A model generated the notes under the pieces. The model searched no databases and was not told the origin of the DNA. It saw only the letters and a list, made by a program, of their open reading frames with translations. Shown in pieces: positions 1 to 8,342 of a DNA stretch of 11,361 nucleotides. Position 1 is the stretch's first letter. The number at the start of each line of letters is the position of its first letter. The DNA comes from CAZUEG01 sp043798775 (GTDB lineage Bacteria > Patescibacteriota > Minisyncoccia > Minisyncoccales > GWA2-46-15). Made by a program: the position numbers and the translations under genes. The stretch covers positions 1-11,361 of the forward strand of contig JAZDOL010000060.1 in the NCBI GenBank assembly GCA_043798775.1. The letters are read 5' to 3'.

Positions 1-158
1 CATACGAAGCGATTTTAAGGGGAGAGCCGATTAGAAATCCAAGCGTTCCGGCGTCGTTTAATCTTTTAGTCAACGAGCTTAAGTCCTTGGGGCTGGCGAT
101 TGAAGTTAAAGAAAAAATCATAACCGACGATATAGACGAAGAAGGTAACGATAATTAA
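1..158 (+). CDS. rpoB: RNA polymerase beta subunit, C-terminal end (partial)
   Basis: This is the 3' end of the gene for the beta subunit of DNA-dependent RNA polymerase; the rest lies left of the window. The readable frame begins at base 3 and gives 51 residues followed by TAA at 156-158. It opens with YEAILRGEPIRNPSVPASFN and continues with LLVNELKSLGLAIEV, which is the standard RpoB C-terminal pattern (a YEAIVKGE-like stretch, then a VLVKELQSLGL-like helix). That segment packs against the beta' subunit near the clamp. The protein ends in a short acidic tail (DDIDEEGNDN), which is common. The next gene is rpoC, 58 bases downstream, so this is the usual rpoB-rpoC cotranscribed pair. Identification is by motif recognition and is secure despite the short length. 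Confidence 0.93.
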   Translation, partial: YEAILRGEPIRNPSVPASFNLLVNELKSLGLAIEVKEKIITDDIDEEGNDN

Positions 159-216
159 TGATTCTTGATATTGTTGTTGTCGCTTAATAAATTATCCGAA
201 TTAACCGTTTAATAAT

Positions 217-3200
217 ATGCGGGTTTCTGACATTGATGCCATCAGGATAAAAGTCGCTTCTCCGGAAGAAATATTGTCATGGTCTCACGGGGAGATAACC
301 AAGCCGGAGACAATCAACTATCGCACTCAACGAGCAGAGAAGGACGGACTATTCTGTGAAAAAATATTTGGTCCGGAAAAGGATTACGAATGCTATTGCG
401 GAAAGTATCGTCGAATCCGCTACAAGGGAGTGATCTGCGACCGTTGTGGCGTTGAGGTGACTAAATCGTCGGTAAGAAGAGAAAGGATGGGACACATCAA
501 GTTATACTGTCCCGTTTCTCATATTTGGTTTCTAAGAGGCGTTCCTTCGCGAATGGGAATGGTTTTTGACATCCCTGGCCAGCAATTAGAAAAGGTTATC
601 TATTTCGCCGCCTACATCGTAACGGAAGTCCAAGAAGGTGCCAGAAAAAGTATCCTTGAAGGGATCGAAGACGAATTCAAAAGAAAGCTTAAGGCAATCA
701 AAAGCGAAAAGGGCGAATTACCGATCGGTAAAACCACAGACGATATGATAACCGAATTGAAAGTGTCGCGCGACCGAGCAAAAGAAGAAGTTAGTGGTAT
801 CAAGTTATTGAAAATATATTCAGAGGTTGATTTTCATCGGTTGTCCCTAAGGTACGGGGAATGTTTTGAGGCAGGCACCGGCGCGGAGACACTACAGAAA
901 CTGTTTTCGATAATTGACGCAAATAAAGAAATCGCCAAAATCACTCGCGACCTGGAAGCAATTAAAATGATTAAGGATCCTCATGACCAAAATGTTGATA
1001 ACGAAAAAGAGGAGGTTATAAAAAAGAAATCGAAAGACGAACCACAGGGACAATCTAAAGTGTCGGAGAGCGCCTCTGGGGAGTTAAAGAAAAAACTTTT
1101 AAGACGACTAAAGCTATTTCAGGGGATGCAGAAAGCGGGAATTAGACCAGAGTGGATGTTTCTAACCGTTTTACCGGTTCTTCCTCCTGATTTGCGGCCA
1201 ATGGTGCAATTAGACGGTGGTCGATATGCGTCGTCTGATCTTAATGATCTTTATCGTCGGGTGATCAATCGTAATAATCGGCTGAAGTACCTGTTGGAGA
1301 TTAATGCCCCCGAAGTAATTGTGAGAAACGAGAAGAGAATGCTTCAGGAGGCCGTTGACGCCCTAATTGATAATGGAATGAGAAAGGGGACAATGACTCA
1401 AGCAACTACTGGCGGAAGGCGGCTTTTGAAGTCGCTAACCGATATATTAAAGGGCAAACAGGGTCGGTTCAGACAAAACCTTCTTGGCAAGCGGGTTGAT
1501 TATTCGGGTCGTTCGGTTATCGTTGTCGGCCCCGAATTAACATTAGAACAATGCGGACTACCCAAGAAGATGGCTCTGGAGCTATTCAAACCATTTGTAA
1601 TCAAGAAAATTCTTGAGAAAGAGTTAGCATATAATGTTCGTGGCGCGGCGCGGTTAATCGAAGAAGAAACAGATGAAATCTGGGCGATTTTGGAAGAAAT
1701 CGTAACGGGTAAAGTTGTTCTGTTAAATCGCGCGCCAACCCTCCATCGTTTAGGAATCCAGGCATTCAAACCAATTCTAATCGAAGGGGAAGCAATCCGT
1801 ATCCATCCATTGGTATGTAAGGCGTTTAACGCGGATTTCGACGGCGACCAGATGGCCGTTCATCTTCCATTATCGGACGAAGCGCAGAAAGAAGCGCAAT
1901 CAATAATGCTTTCTTCGAGAAATTTATTAAAACCGGCGACGGGAACGCCGATTGTCAGCCCATCTCAAGATATTGTCCTTGGTTGCTATTGGTTAACAAA
2001 AGTTATCAGCGACTTACCGGGGGAAGGGATGGTGTTTGGATCTTCACAGGAAGCAATTATGACCCACGAATACGGCGCGGTGTCGATGAAGGCATTGGTT
2101 AAAGTCCGAATGAGTGGCCAATTCGTAGAGACCAGCGTTGGCCGGCTAATTTTTAATAATACTTTACCTAAGGATTTCCGTTTCGTTAATGAAATAATGA
2201 GGTCGAAGGTAATTGATAAGGTCTTACGGGAGATAATTGAGAAATACGACAATCAAACTGCCAAAGAAACGCTTGATCGCGTTAAGTCGTTAGGTTTCGA
2301 ATATGCTACGGTATCCGGCGTATCTTGGGGGATGGACGACCTAACGGTTCCCAAAGAAAAGCCACAGATTATTGAAAATGCCGAGAAGGCAGTGGAAGAG
2401 GTTAATAGCTATTACCAAAAAGGATTTCTGTCTAAAGAGGAAAAAACCAACAAGGTTATTAGTATCTGGCAGAAAACAAAATCAGAAATCGAAAAGTTAA
2501 TTCCTAAAACACTGTCGGAAACCGGTTCCGTCTTTCAGATTGTTGATTCTGGCGCTCGTGGCTCGTGGTCGCAACCAGTACAGATGGCGGGGATGAAAGG
2601 GTTGGTAATTAATCCCGCGGGTCAGATCATCGAACTGCCCGTGAAGAGTTCTTTTAAGGAAGGATTTACGGTATTGGAGTATTTTAATTCTACCCACGGC
2701 GCAAGAAAGGGTACAGCCGATACGGCGCTAAGAACATCTACTGCCGGATATCTGACTAGACGGCTAGTTGATGTTGCTCACGAGGTGACAATCTACGAAG
2801 ATGATTGTGGCGATAGCGAAGGGACGGTTGTTACCAAGGCCGAGTCGGCGTTAATCGGTCAGAATATGACATACAAAATCGTTGGTCGCGTTGTTGCAAA
2901 AGATATCAAGTCCCCTAAGGTAGAAGGAACGAAAGAAGAGACAATTATTAAGGCCGGTGATTTTATCACTTGGGAAAAGGCGGAGACAATAATTAGTCAT
3001 GGGGTAGAGTCGTTAGCCATTAGGTCGCCATTAACCTGTAAGGCCCATCGCGGTATTTGTAGGAAATGCTATGGCTGGGATTTGGGTAAGAATCAACCCA
3101 TCAAGGAAGGCGAGGCGGTCGGGATTGTTGCCGCTCAAGCGATTGGCGAGCCAGGAACACAGCTAACAATGAGAACTTTCCATACCGGTGGCGTGGCGTC

Positions 3201-3978
3201 TGGTGGAGATATTACTCAAGGACTACCGCGAGTACAAGAGATATTCGAGGCGCGTGAACCGGGTGGCAAGGCAGAGGTTTCGCGGTACGACGGCGAGGTT
3301 ACCGATGTAACCGAAGATGGTTTAATAAAGATTAAAACCAAACAGGTTGCTAAAGAAGAAGGCGTCAAGAAGGGCAAGAATAAAACCGAGAATAAGGTTA
3401 CAAAAAAAATTCCGCCAGAAATCGAATACAACGTACCCGCCAAAGTGGCAATCTGGGTTAGGCCGGGGGATTTGGTTAAGAGAGGGCAACAGCTATGGGA
3501 AGGAAATCTTGATTTAAAGGATGTGTTTAAGACTCGTGGTTATCAGGAAACCCAGCGTTATATTATCAATGAAATTCAAAAAATATATTGTTCTCAAGGT
3601 GTGAACATTCACGATAAACATTTAGAGGTGATTGTTCGGCAAATGTTCTCTCGGGTAAAAATAAAAGACGGTGGTCAGAGTGTTTTTGCTCCGGGAGAAA
3701 TTATTGAAAAAACGAAATTTGTTGAGACCAATGCCATCCTAAAAAAACAAGGAAAGGAATTGGCGACGGCGAGCTTGATTCTCTTGGGAATTTCGAAGGT
3801 GGCATTAACAACCGATTCTTTTCTTTCTGCCGCGTCTTTCCAAGAAACATCGCGGGTCTTGATTAAAGCGTCTCTCGAGGGAAAAGAAGACCGCCTAAGG
3901 GGCCTTAAAGAAAACGTTATTATTGGCAAACTAATTCCCGCGGGAACCGGCTTTAAGAAACTCCCAAAAGAGTTATAA
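217..3978 (+). CDS. rpoC: DNA-directed RNA polymerase beta' subunit
   Basis: This encodes the 1253-residue catalytic beta' subunit of RNA polymerase, acting in the cytoplasm with alpha, beta, omega and sigma. The N-terminal zinc ribbon is visible as Cys59, Cys61, Cys74 and Cys77. The active-site loop NADFDGDQM (538-546) supplies the magnesium ligands Asp540, Asp542 and Asp544. The bridge helix covers about 821-856 (YFNSTHGARKG). The trigger loop follows the GEPGTQLTMRTFHTGG segment (977-992), with Met985, Arg986 and His989 as the expected NTP-contacting residues. The second zinc site is Cys864, Cys941, Cys948 and Cys951. Length is normal for a beta' without the large lineage-specific insertions of Proteobacteria or Cyanobacteria. 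Two Lys/Glu-rich linkers (about 255-288 and 1046-1064) look like flexible surface segments. The ATG at 217 fits the conserved N-terminus (IRIKVASPEEI) and has no Shine-Dalgarno upstream. It follows rpoB by 58 bases and precedes ftsK by 30. Confidence 0.98.
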   Translation: MRVSDIDAIRIKVASPEEILSWSHGEITKPETINYRTQRAEKDGLFCEKIFGPEKDYECYCGKYRRIRYKGVICDRCGVEVTKSSVRRERMGHIKLYCPVSHIWFLRGVPSRMGMVFDIPGQQLEKVIYFAAYIVTEVQEGARKSILEGIEDEFKRKLKAIKSEKGELPIGKTTDDMITELKVSRDRAKEEVSGIKLLKIYSEVDFHRLSLRYGECFEAGTGAETLQKLFSIIDANKEIAKITRDLEAIKMIKDPHDQNVDNEKEEVIKKKSKDEPQGQSKVSESASGELKKKLLRRLKLFQGMQKAGIRPEWMFLTVLPVLPPDLRPMVQLDGGRYASSDLNDLYRRVINRNNRLKYLLEINAPEVIVRNEKRMLQEAVDALIDNGMRKGTMTQATTGGRRLLKSLTDILKGKQGRFRQNLLGKRVDYSGRSVIVVGPELTLEQCGLPKKMALELFKPFVIKKILEKELAYNVRGAARLIEEETDEIWAILEEIVTGKVVLLNRAPTLHRLGIQAFKPILIEGEAIRIHPLVCKAFNADFDGDQMAVHLPLSDEAQKEAQSIMLSSRNLLKPATGTPIVSPSQDIVLGCYWLTKVISDLPGEGMVFGSSQEAIMTHEYGAVSMKALVKVRMSGQFVETSVGRLIFNNTLPKDFRFVNEIMRSKVIDKVLREIIEKYDNQTAKETLDRVKSLGFEYATVSGVSWGMDDLTVPKEKPQIIENAEKAVEEVNSYYQKGFLSKEEKTNKVISIWQKTKSEIEKLIPKTLSETGSVFQIVDSGARGSWSQPVQMAGMKGLVINPAGQIIELPVKSSFKEGFTVLEYFNSTHGARKGTADTALRTSTAGYLTRRLVDVAHEVTIYEDDCGDSEGTVVTKAESALIGQNMTYKIVGRVVAKDIKSPKVEGTKEETIIKAGDFITWEKAETIISHGVESLAIRSPLTCKAHRGICRKCYGWDLGKNQPIKEGEAVGIVAAQAIGEPGTQLTMRTFHTGGVASGGDITQGLPRVQEIFEAREPGGKAEVSRYDGEVTDVTEDGLIKIKTKQVAKEEGVKKGKNKTENKVTKKIPPEIEYNVPAKVAIWVRPGDLVKRGQQLWEGNLDLKDVFKTRGYQETQRYIINEIQKIYCSQGVNIHDKHLEVIVRQMFSRVKIKDGGQSVFAPGEIIEKTKFVETNAILKKQGKELATASLILLGISKVALTTDSFLSAASFQETSRVLIKASLEGKEDRLRGLKENVIIGKLIPAGTGFKKLPKEL

Positions 3979-3979
3979 T
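3952..3979 (+). promoter_or_regulatory. Possible promoter for ftsK overlapping the rpoC stop
   Basis: A perfect -10 hexamer TATAAT lies at 3974-3979 and contains the rpoC stop codon TAA. A poor -35 candidate, TTTAAG at 3952-3957, sits 16 bases upstream. Transcription would begin near 3986, leaving about 23 bases before the ftsK GTG. The -10 match is exact, but Leu(TTA)-stop-T can produce it by chance and the -35 is weak, so ftsK may simply be read from the rpoBC transcript. Confidence 0.25.
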
Positions 3980-4008
3980 GGACGATTAGATGTGGATAAC
4001 TTGATTCT

Positions 4009-6384
4009 GTGTCCAGGCATAACAATAAAAATCGTAAAAATATTCGTCGCGAGAACCAGCGGGAAGGTGGTAAAAAAATAACGAAAGGCTTGATGGTAGA
4101 AATTCCCGAAGCCATAAAAAAATGGATTGGGGGTGTCGTTCTTATTTTATTTGCCATTATTTCCGTTCTTAGTTTTTTTAATTTGGCCGGAATCGCTGGA
4201 CAAATTATTCTTACGGGGCTTAGGTTTTTGGCCGGTAAGGCGGTATATATTATTCCACTAGTTCTCACTCTTGGGGGGATTATTTGCGTTAGGACGGCGT
4301 ATCGTCGTTTTGTGATCCCTTTGGCGTTAGCGGCATTTCTTGTTATATTCGCGGTTAGCGGAATATTTGGCGTCCTTGCGGTAGAAAAAGGCAAAGCGAG
4401 CATTGACCTAATAAAGACAGATGGTGGAATAATAGGTTATGTTTTCGGCTTCGGCTTTTTTAAGCTTTTTGGTTTTCTTGTTTCGCAGATTATATTTAGC
4501 GCGCTGATGATTATTGGTTTAATAATATTTGAACAACTGTTCGTTCACGCTGACAAGGAGAGGGGTGAAAAGAAGGGAGATATTAAGGAGGATAAAGAGA
4601 CACAGGACAAAGAAACGAGTCCATCGATCGTCAAAAAAATATTTCCTTTGCGTCTCAAGGTAAAGCAATTGGAACCACTACCAGACATTAAACAAGTTAA
4701 GACAGAAAATACTGTGGCAACCGCGCAAAAATCAAAGTCCGTTGAAGAATCGCCAGTTGTTTCAACTTATAAATTACCGCCAATTAACCTATTAGAGCCA
4801 GACAAAGAAAACCCCAGTTCGGGAGATATTCAAGCGAATACGACAATTATTCAAAAAACATTGCAAAACTTCGACATTCCCGTAGAGATGGGAGAAGTAA
4901 ATGTCGGACCAACGGTTACCCAATATACATTGAAACCAACCGAGGGTGTTCGGTTATCAAAAATAACCGCTTTGTCTAACGATCTCTCGCTTTCTTTAGC
5001 GGCTCATCCCTTGAGGATTGAAGCGCCAATTCCGGGGCGTTCTTTAGTGGGGATTGAGATTCCCAACAAAATAAGGGCGAGGGTAAGATTGCGAAACATG
5101 ATCGAGGCTCCCAATTACCAAAATTCTCCAGCGCGACTTTTAATTGGTCTTGGTCGTGATGTTTCCGGTCAGCCAATATATACCGACCTGGCGAGGATGC
5201 CCCATATGTTAGTCGCCGGAGCAACGGGAACGGGGAAAACAATCTTTTTGAACTCCCTGATTATGAGTTTGCTTTACAAGAATTCGCCGGATTACTTGCG
5301 TCTGGTGATGGTTGATCCCAAAAGAGTTGAATTTCAGGTATATCACGATATCCCCCATTTATTATCGCCAGTTATTTTTGATGCCGTGTCAACGTGTAAT
5401 GCCTTGAGGTGGTTAATCGGAGAGATGGAGAGAAGATTTGGCGTCTTAGCCGGAGTAAAGGTTCGAGATATTATCGGATACAACGAAATAATGACTAAGA
5501 ATCGGGAGAAAATCGCAAAAAAACCCAGGAAAATCAAAGAGCAAATAGACGCCGATGACGTAGAAGAAGAGTATAAGCCAATGCCTTATATTGTGCTGAT
5601 TATCGATGAGTTGGCAGATCTGATGTCTGCCAAGGGTCGGGAAGTGGAGGGGAATATCGTTCGTTTGGCGCAAATGGCGCGCGCCGTCGGAATTCATTTG
5701 GTCTTGGCAACCCAGCGACCATCAGTAGAGGTTATTACCGGATTAATTAAGGCAAACATTACCGCGCGGGTAACATTTCAAGTTGCCTCACAGATTGATT
5801 CCCGAACGATTCTTGATACTGCCGGCGCGGAAAAATTGTTGGGTTTTGGCGATCTGTTGTTTATTTCCGCCGAGGTGTCCAAGCCAAAAAGAGTCCAGGG
5901 AGCTTATGTCTCCGAAAAGGAGGTCAAAGATGTTGTTGAATTTATCAAGACCCAGGTTCCCGATAGCGAGCCACTGTTAACAGATCTTCAACAACCGACA
6001 GAAGAAGAAACGAACGATCCGCCATCTCTGGCATCGCTATCAACAAGCTTGGCGAAGGCATTAGAGGCCCCGGAAGAAATTAAAGGCCTTAATGGGGAAA
6101 ACGATTCGCTTTATGAAGAAGCGCGGCGGATAGTTATTGAGGCAAAAAAGGCATCGGCTTCTCTTTTACAACGAAGGTTGCGGGTTGGTTATGCCCGGGC
6201 AGCGCGGTTAATAGATCTTCTTGAAGAAAGAGGCGTAGTTGGTCCTGGCGATGGCGCTAAGCCCCGAGAAATATTGGTGTTGCCAAGTAACGGTGGCCAT
6301 ATGGAAGAGATTGAGGTCGATGGCGAAGAAGGAATCGACGAAGATGAAGATGAAAAGAAAAGCAATAATTGGGAACAATTATAA
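4009..6384 (+). CDS. ftsK: DNA translocase FtsK/SpoIIIE family
   Basis: This encodes a 791-residue membrane-anchored, ATP-driven double-stranded DNA pump that moves chromosome termini across the division septum. Residues 1-34 are basic and cytoplasmic. Residues about 36-175 hold roughly four to five hydrophobic membrane helices. A charged, low-complexity linker (about 183-265) leads to the motor. The alpha domain begins near 270, and the RecA-like beta domain has Walker A GATGTGKT (404-411) and Walker B IVLIIDELADLM (Asp533, Glu534), followed by the family signature LATQRPSVEVITGLIKANI. A winged-helix gamma domain (about 699-757, DSLYEEARRIV to KPREILV) should read oriented sequence motifs. 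The final 30 residues are acidic. The start used is GTG at 4009, because it keeps the basic N-terminus usual in this family. An ATG at 4093 (Met29) has GAAAGG four bases upstream and is a real alternative. Being directly between rpoC and recA is unusual. Confidence 0.96.
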   Translation: MSRHNNKNRKNIRRENQREGGKKITKGLMVEIPEAIKKWIGGVVLILFAIISVLSFFNLAGIAGQIILTGLRFLAGKAVYIIPLVLTLGGIICVRTAYRRFVIPLALAAFLVIFAVSGIFGVLAVEKGKASIDLIKTDGGIIGYVFGFGFFKLFGFLVSQIIFSALMIIGLIIFEQLFVHADKERGEKKGDIKEDKETQDKETSPSIVKKIFPLRLKVKQLEPLPDIKQVKTENTVATAQKSKSVEESPVVSTYKLPPINLLEPDKENPSSGDIQANTTIIQKTLQNFDIPVEMGEVNVGPTVTQYTLKPTEGVRLSKITALSNDLSLSLAAHPLRIEAPIPGRSLVGIEIPNKIRARVRLRNMIEAPNYQNSPARLLIGLGRDVSGQPIYTDLARMPHMLVAGATGTGKTIFLNSLIMSLLYKNSPDYLRLVMVDPKRVEFQVYHDIPHLLSPVIFDAVSTCNALRWLIGEMERRFGVLAGVKVRDIIGYNEIMTKNREKIAKKPRKIKEQIDADDVEEEYKPMPYIVLIIDELADLMSAKGREVEGNIVRLAQMARAVGIHLVLATQRPSVEVITGLIKANITARVTFQVASQIDSRTILDTAGAEKLLGFGDLLFISAEVSKPKRVQGAYVSEKEVKDVVEFIKTQVPDSEPLLTDLQQPTEEETNDPPSLASLSTSLAKALEAPEEIKGLNGENDSLYEEARRIVIEAKKASASLLQRRLRVGYARAARLIDLLEERGVVGPGDGAKPREILVLPSNGGHMEEIEVDGEEGIDEDEDEKKSNNWEQL

Positions 6385-6414
6385 TTTTAACCATTCTTAG
6401 GTAATAAATATTTT
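6380..6414 (+). promoter_or_regulatory. Possible recA promoter(s) at the ftsK-recA junction
   Basis: Two candidate -10 elements lie between ftsK and recA. The first is an exact TATAAT at 6380-6385 that contains the ftsK stop codon; its expected -35 position is purine-rich and poor. The second is TTAACC (6387-6392), 16-base spacer, TATTTT (6409-6414), which would give a transcript with a leader of about 10 bases. No LexA-type palindrome is visible here. Either could be chance in an AT-rich gap of 46 bases. Confidence 0.25.
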
Positions 6415-6430
6415 AACTAAAATTAAAACA

Positions 6431-7468
6431 ATGAAAAAGAAAATCCCCGTGGCGGTAAGAGAGAAAAAAAATCTTCAGGAGGCAATTGATGAGATTAAAC
6501 AGAAATTTGGCGATGGCGCGATTATTAAACTGAAGGAAGTTCGCGCCGTGAACGTTGGAGCAATTCCAACCGGGTCGATATCTCTCGACTTGGCCATAGG
6601 AATCGGGGGTATCCCCCAAGGAAGGGTGATTGAAATATTCGGTCCGGAATCGAGTGGTAAGAGTACTTTGGCGCTTCATATATGCGCCGAAGCGCAAAAA
6701 CGAGGCGGGGTTGCGGCGTTCGTTGATGCCGAACACGCCCTGGATCCGGAATATGCCGGCCGATTGGGAGTTGATATCAATGAACTTTTCATTTCCCAGC
6801 CCGATTCTAGAGAGCAGGCATTACAGATCGTTGAGACCCTTGTTCGTTCCGGCGAAGTTGATGTAATTGTCATCGATTCCGTAGCGGCTCTTGCTCCGCG
6901 GGCAGAGATCGCCGGAGAAATAGGTGATATGCAAATCGGTTTACAGGCGCGGTTAATGTCGGCGGCGTTAAGGAAGCTGTCGGGGGTTATTGCCGAGACA
7001 AAAACCGCGGTTGTGTTTTTGAACCAAACAAGAATGAAAATAGGAATGGTCTATGGTAATCCGGAAACAACTCCCGGTGGGCTGGCCCTAAAATTTTATT
7101 CTTCGGTGCGGATCGAGTTGAGAAGAATTGCCCAAATCAAGCATCGCGAAGAAATTGTTGGTAATAGAGTTCGGGCAAAGATCGTGAAAAACAAAGTAGC
7201 GGCGCCGTTCAAAAATACCGAATTCGACATATATTATAACGAAGGAATATCGCGTCAGTCGGATATTATCAATACTGCTATTCGTTACGGGATAATCACT
7301 AAAAGCGGTTCGTGGTTGCAATATGGCGATATAAAGATGGGACAAGGAATGGAAGGAGCGAGAGAATTCTTGAAGAACAATAAAGAAAAAGAAGACGAGA
7401 TTGTATTGGCAATCAACACCGGAAAACCAGTAGTAGAAAGCGAAAAAAGTTCGCCAGAGGAAGATTAG
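6431..7468 (+). CDS. recA: Recombinase RecA
   Basis: RecA forms ATP-dependent filaments on single-stranded DNA and performs homologous pairing and strand exchange during repair. The 345-residue product has normal length. Walker A is GPESSGKST (71-79), the catalytic glutamate is Glu101 in FVDAEHALDP, and Walker B is VDVIVIDS with Asp149. DNA-binding loop L1 is visible as EIAGEIGDMQIGLQARL, and loop L2 follows the NQTRMKIG motif with GNPETTPGG. The C-terminal domain and the acidic tail (SEKSSPEED) are intact, and no intein or intron interrupts the gene. The ATG at 6431 matches the family N-terminus (KNLQEAIDEIKQKFGDGAI) and has an A-rich leader without Shine-Dalgarno. It lies 46 bases after ftsK and ends just before a strong terminator. 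I see no SOS box, so damage-induced control is not supported by the sequence. Confidence 0.98.
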   Translation: MKKKIPVAVREKKNLQEAIDEIKQKFGDGAIIKLKEVRAVNVGAIPTGSISLDLAIGIGGIPQGRVIEIFGPESSGKSTLALHICAEAQKRGGVAAFVDAEHALDPEYAGRLGVDINELFISQPDSREQALQIVETLVRSGEVDVIVIDSVAALAPRAEIAGEIGDMQIGLQARLMSAALRKLSGVIAETKTAVVFLNQTRMKIGMVYGNPETTPGGLALKFYSSVRIELRRIAQIKHREEIVGNRVRAKIVKNKVAAPFKNTEFDIYYNEGISRQSDIINTAIRYGIITKSGSWLQYGDIKMGQGMEGAREFLKNNKEKEDEIVLAINTGKPVVESEKSSPEED

Positions 7469-7482
7469 CGCGATTATCAATT

Positions 7483-7509
7483 AAAAAAGCCCCGAGGGGG
7501 CTTTTTTTT
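7483..7509. terminator. Bidirectional intrinsic terminator between recA and rpsR
   Basis: The sequence is six A, then GCCCC, loop GAG, GGGGC, then eight T (7502-7509). The GC-rich stem is AGCCCC/GGGGCT and is lengthened by A-T pairs. Read on the plus strand it ends 15 bases after the recA stop with a run of eight T. Read on the minus strand it ends with a run of six T, and so can also stop transcripts of the rpsF-ssb-rpsR operon. This is a textbook shared terminator for convergent genes. A weaker hairpin (GCCC-GGA-GGGC, 7534-7544) with T-rich sequence to its right could serve as a backup for recA. Confidence 0.9.
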
Positions 7510-7583
7510 GTCATACAACACCATTCTTTTTCTGCCCGGAGGGCTGCTCTTTTCTATCAGGGGCCTATTCTTTTGCTGAAGCT

Positions 7584-7781
7584 TTATTTCCTCGCCGAAG
7601 GAAGAATCCCGATGTGGCGAGCTTGTTTTATCGCTCGGGCCAGTTTTTTTTGATGTTTGGCGCAAACGCCAGTTCGGCTTCGGGCGCGGATTTTAAAAGT
7701 TCCGGAAACAAATTTTCTTAATAATTCGATCTCTTTGAAATCGACCTCTTTTATATTTCGTTGGCAGAAATAACAATCCAT
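7584..7781 (-). CDS. rpsR: Small ribosomal subunit protein bS18
   Basis: bS18 binds the 30S platform next to bS6. I chose the ATG at 7781, giving 65 residues starting MDCYFCQRN. A longer reading would need a TTG at 7793 that adds only four residues, and neither start has a Shine-Dalgarno. The core is typical (KEIELLRKFVSGTFKI, then RARSRTGVCAKHQKKLARAI and ARHIGILP). Cys3, Cys6, Cys40 and His43 form the zinc-binding set of the 'C+' type of bS18, which many bacteria have lost. The gene is the last of the rpsF-ssb-rpsR operon and lies 85 bases after ssb, a looser spacing than between rpsF and ssb. No rplI (bL9) follows; the shared terminator with recA comes next. Confidence 0.96.
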   Translation of the reverse strand: MDCYFCQRNIKEVDFKEIELLRKFVSGTFKIRARSRTGVCAKHQKKLARAIKQARHIGILPSARK

Positions 7782-7866
7782 AATGATATTCAATTCAATT
7801 TTTTAATTTAAACCCGAAAAAACGTATATCGGGATGATTTACAAACGAAAAACGGAATCGCGCTTA

Positions 7867-8337
7867 CTAAAACGGGATATCTTTAATGTCAATCTCTTCT
7901 TCGTCCTCGATAATCGGTATTTCTTCGGTAGGGGTCGCGTTAGGGTTGCCGGTGTTTTTTATCGGGGGTGTTTCCTCCTTAGTAGTTTGCGACTGACCTC
8001 CTGTTGTTGCGCTCCTGGGCCCTAGTTGTAGGCGTTCGCCGATTATTTCTGTGCGATAGCGAGTAGCGCCACTATTATCTTGCCAAGAACGGGTTTGTAA
8101 TCGTCCTTCAATCATTACCAACGATCCGCTGGTCAGAAACCGCGAGGCGGTCTCGGCTAACTTCCCCCACAAGACAATTCCGTGAAATTCTGATTGTTCC
8201 TGTTTTTGGCCGTTTTTATCTACCCAATTACGATTAGTTGCCATCCTAAAACTGGTAACATTCTGTCCCGTAGGAGTAGTTCGCATTTCCGGAACTGAAG
8301 CGACACGACCAATGAGAATAACTTTATTGAGATTCAT
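7867..8337 (-). CDS. ssb: Single-stranded DNA-binding protein SSB
   Basis: SSB coats single-stranded DNA during replication, repair and recombination and recruits partner proteins through its C-terminal tip. The 156-residue product has an N-terminal OB fold (about 1-106). It begins MNLNKVILIGRVASVPEMR and includes the tetramer-core pattern FHGIVLWGKLAE and the strand VMIEGRLQTRSW. A polar, Gln/Thr/Pro-rich linker (about 107-140) leads to an acidic tail ending EEEIDIKDIPF, the conserved partner-docking tip (DIPF). Length is close to the family norm. Its ATG lies only five bases after the rpsF stop, so the two are translated from one message. No Shine-Dalgarno precedes it. Its position between rpsF and rpsR is the classic arrangement. 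Confidence 0.97.
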   Translation of the reverse strand: MNLNKVILIGRVASVPEMRTTPTGQNVTSFRMATNRNWVDKNGQKQEQSEFHGIVLWGKLAETASRFLTSGSLVMIEGRLQTRSWQDNSGATRYRTEIIGERLQLGPRSATTGGQSQTTKEETPPIKNTGNPNATPTEEIPIIEDEEEIDIKDIPF

Positions 8338-8342
8338 TATAG

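Noticed and set aside
158..187. Nine-codon frame (MILDIVVVA) starting inside the rpoB stop (TAATG)
   Set aside because: Overlapping stop-start of this kind arises easily by chance, the peptide is tiny, and nothing else supports translation.
3402..3409. A8 runs in rpoC (3402-3409) and recA (6464-6471) as possible transcriptional slippage sites
   Set aside because: Lys-rich coding in an AT-rich genome produces such runs, the frames are intact, and no alternative frame product is apparent.
3675..4403. A 242-codon open frame on the minus strand across the rpoC-ftsK junction
   Set aside because: It is antisense to two certain genes, its translation resembles no family I know and is rich in Arg/Pro/Ser/Ile as expected of a shadow frame, and it has no promoter or leader. 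Both overlapped genes are fully explained on the plus strand.
7791..7793. TTG codon as the rpsR start
   Set aside because: It adds only four residues (the ATG at 7781 is in the same frame), bS18 does not need them, and no ribosome binding site favours it.
7813..7833. Hairpin CCCGA / TCGGG with 11-base loop in the ssb-rpsR gap
   Set aside because: Only five pairs and a large loop; on the minus strand it is followed by TTTAAATT rather than a real T-tract. Too weak to call an attenuator or terminator without comparative data.
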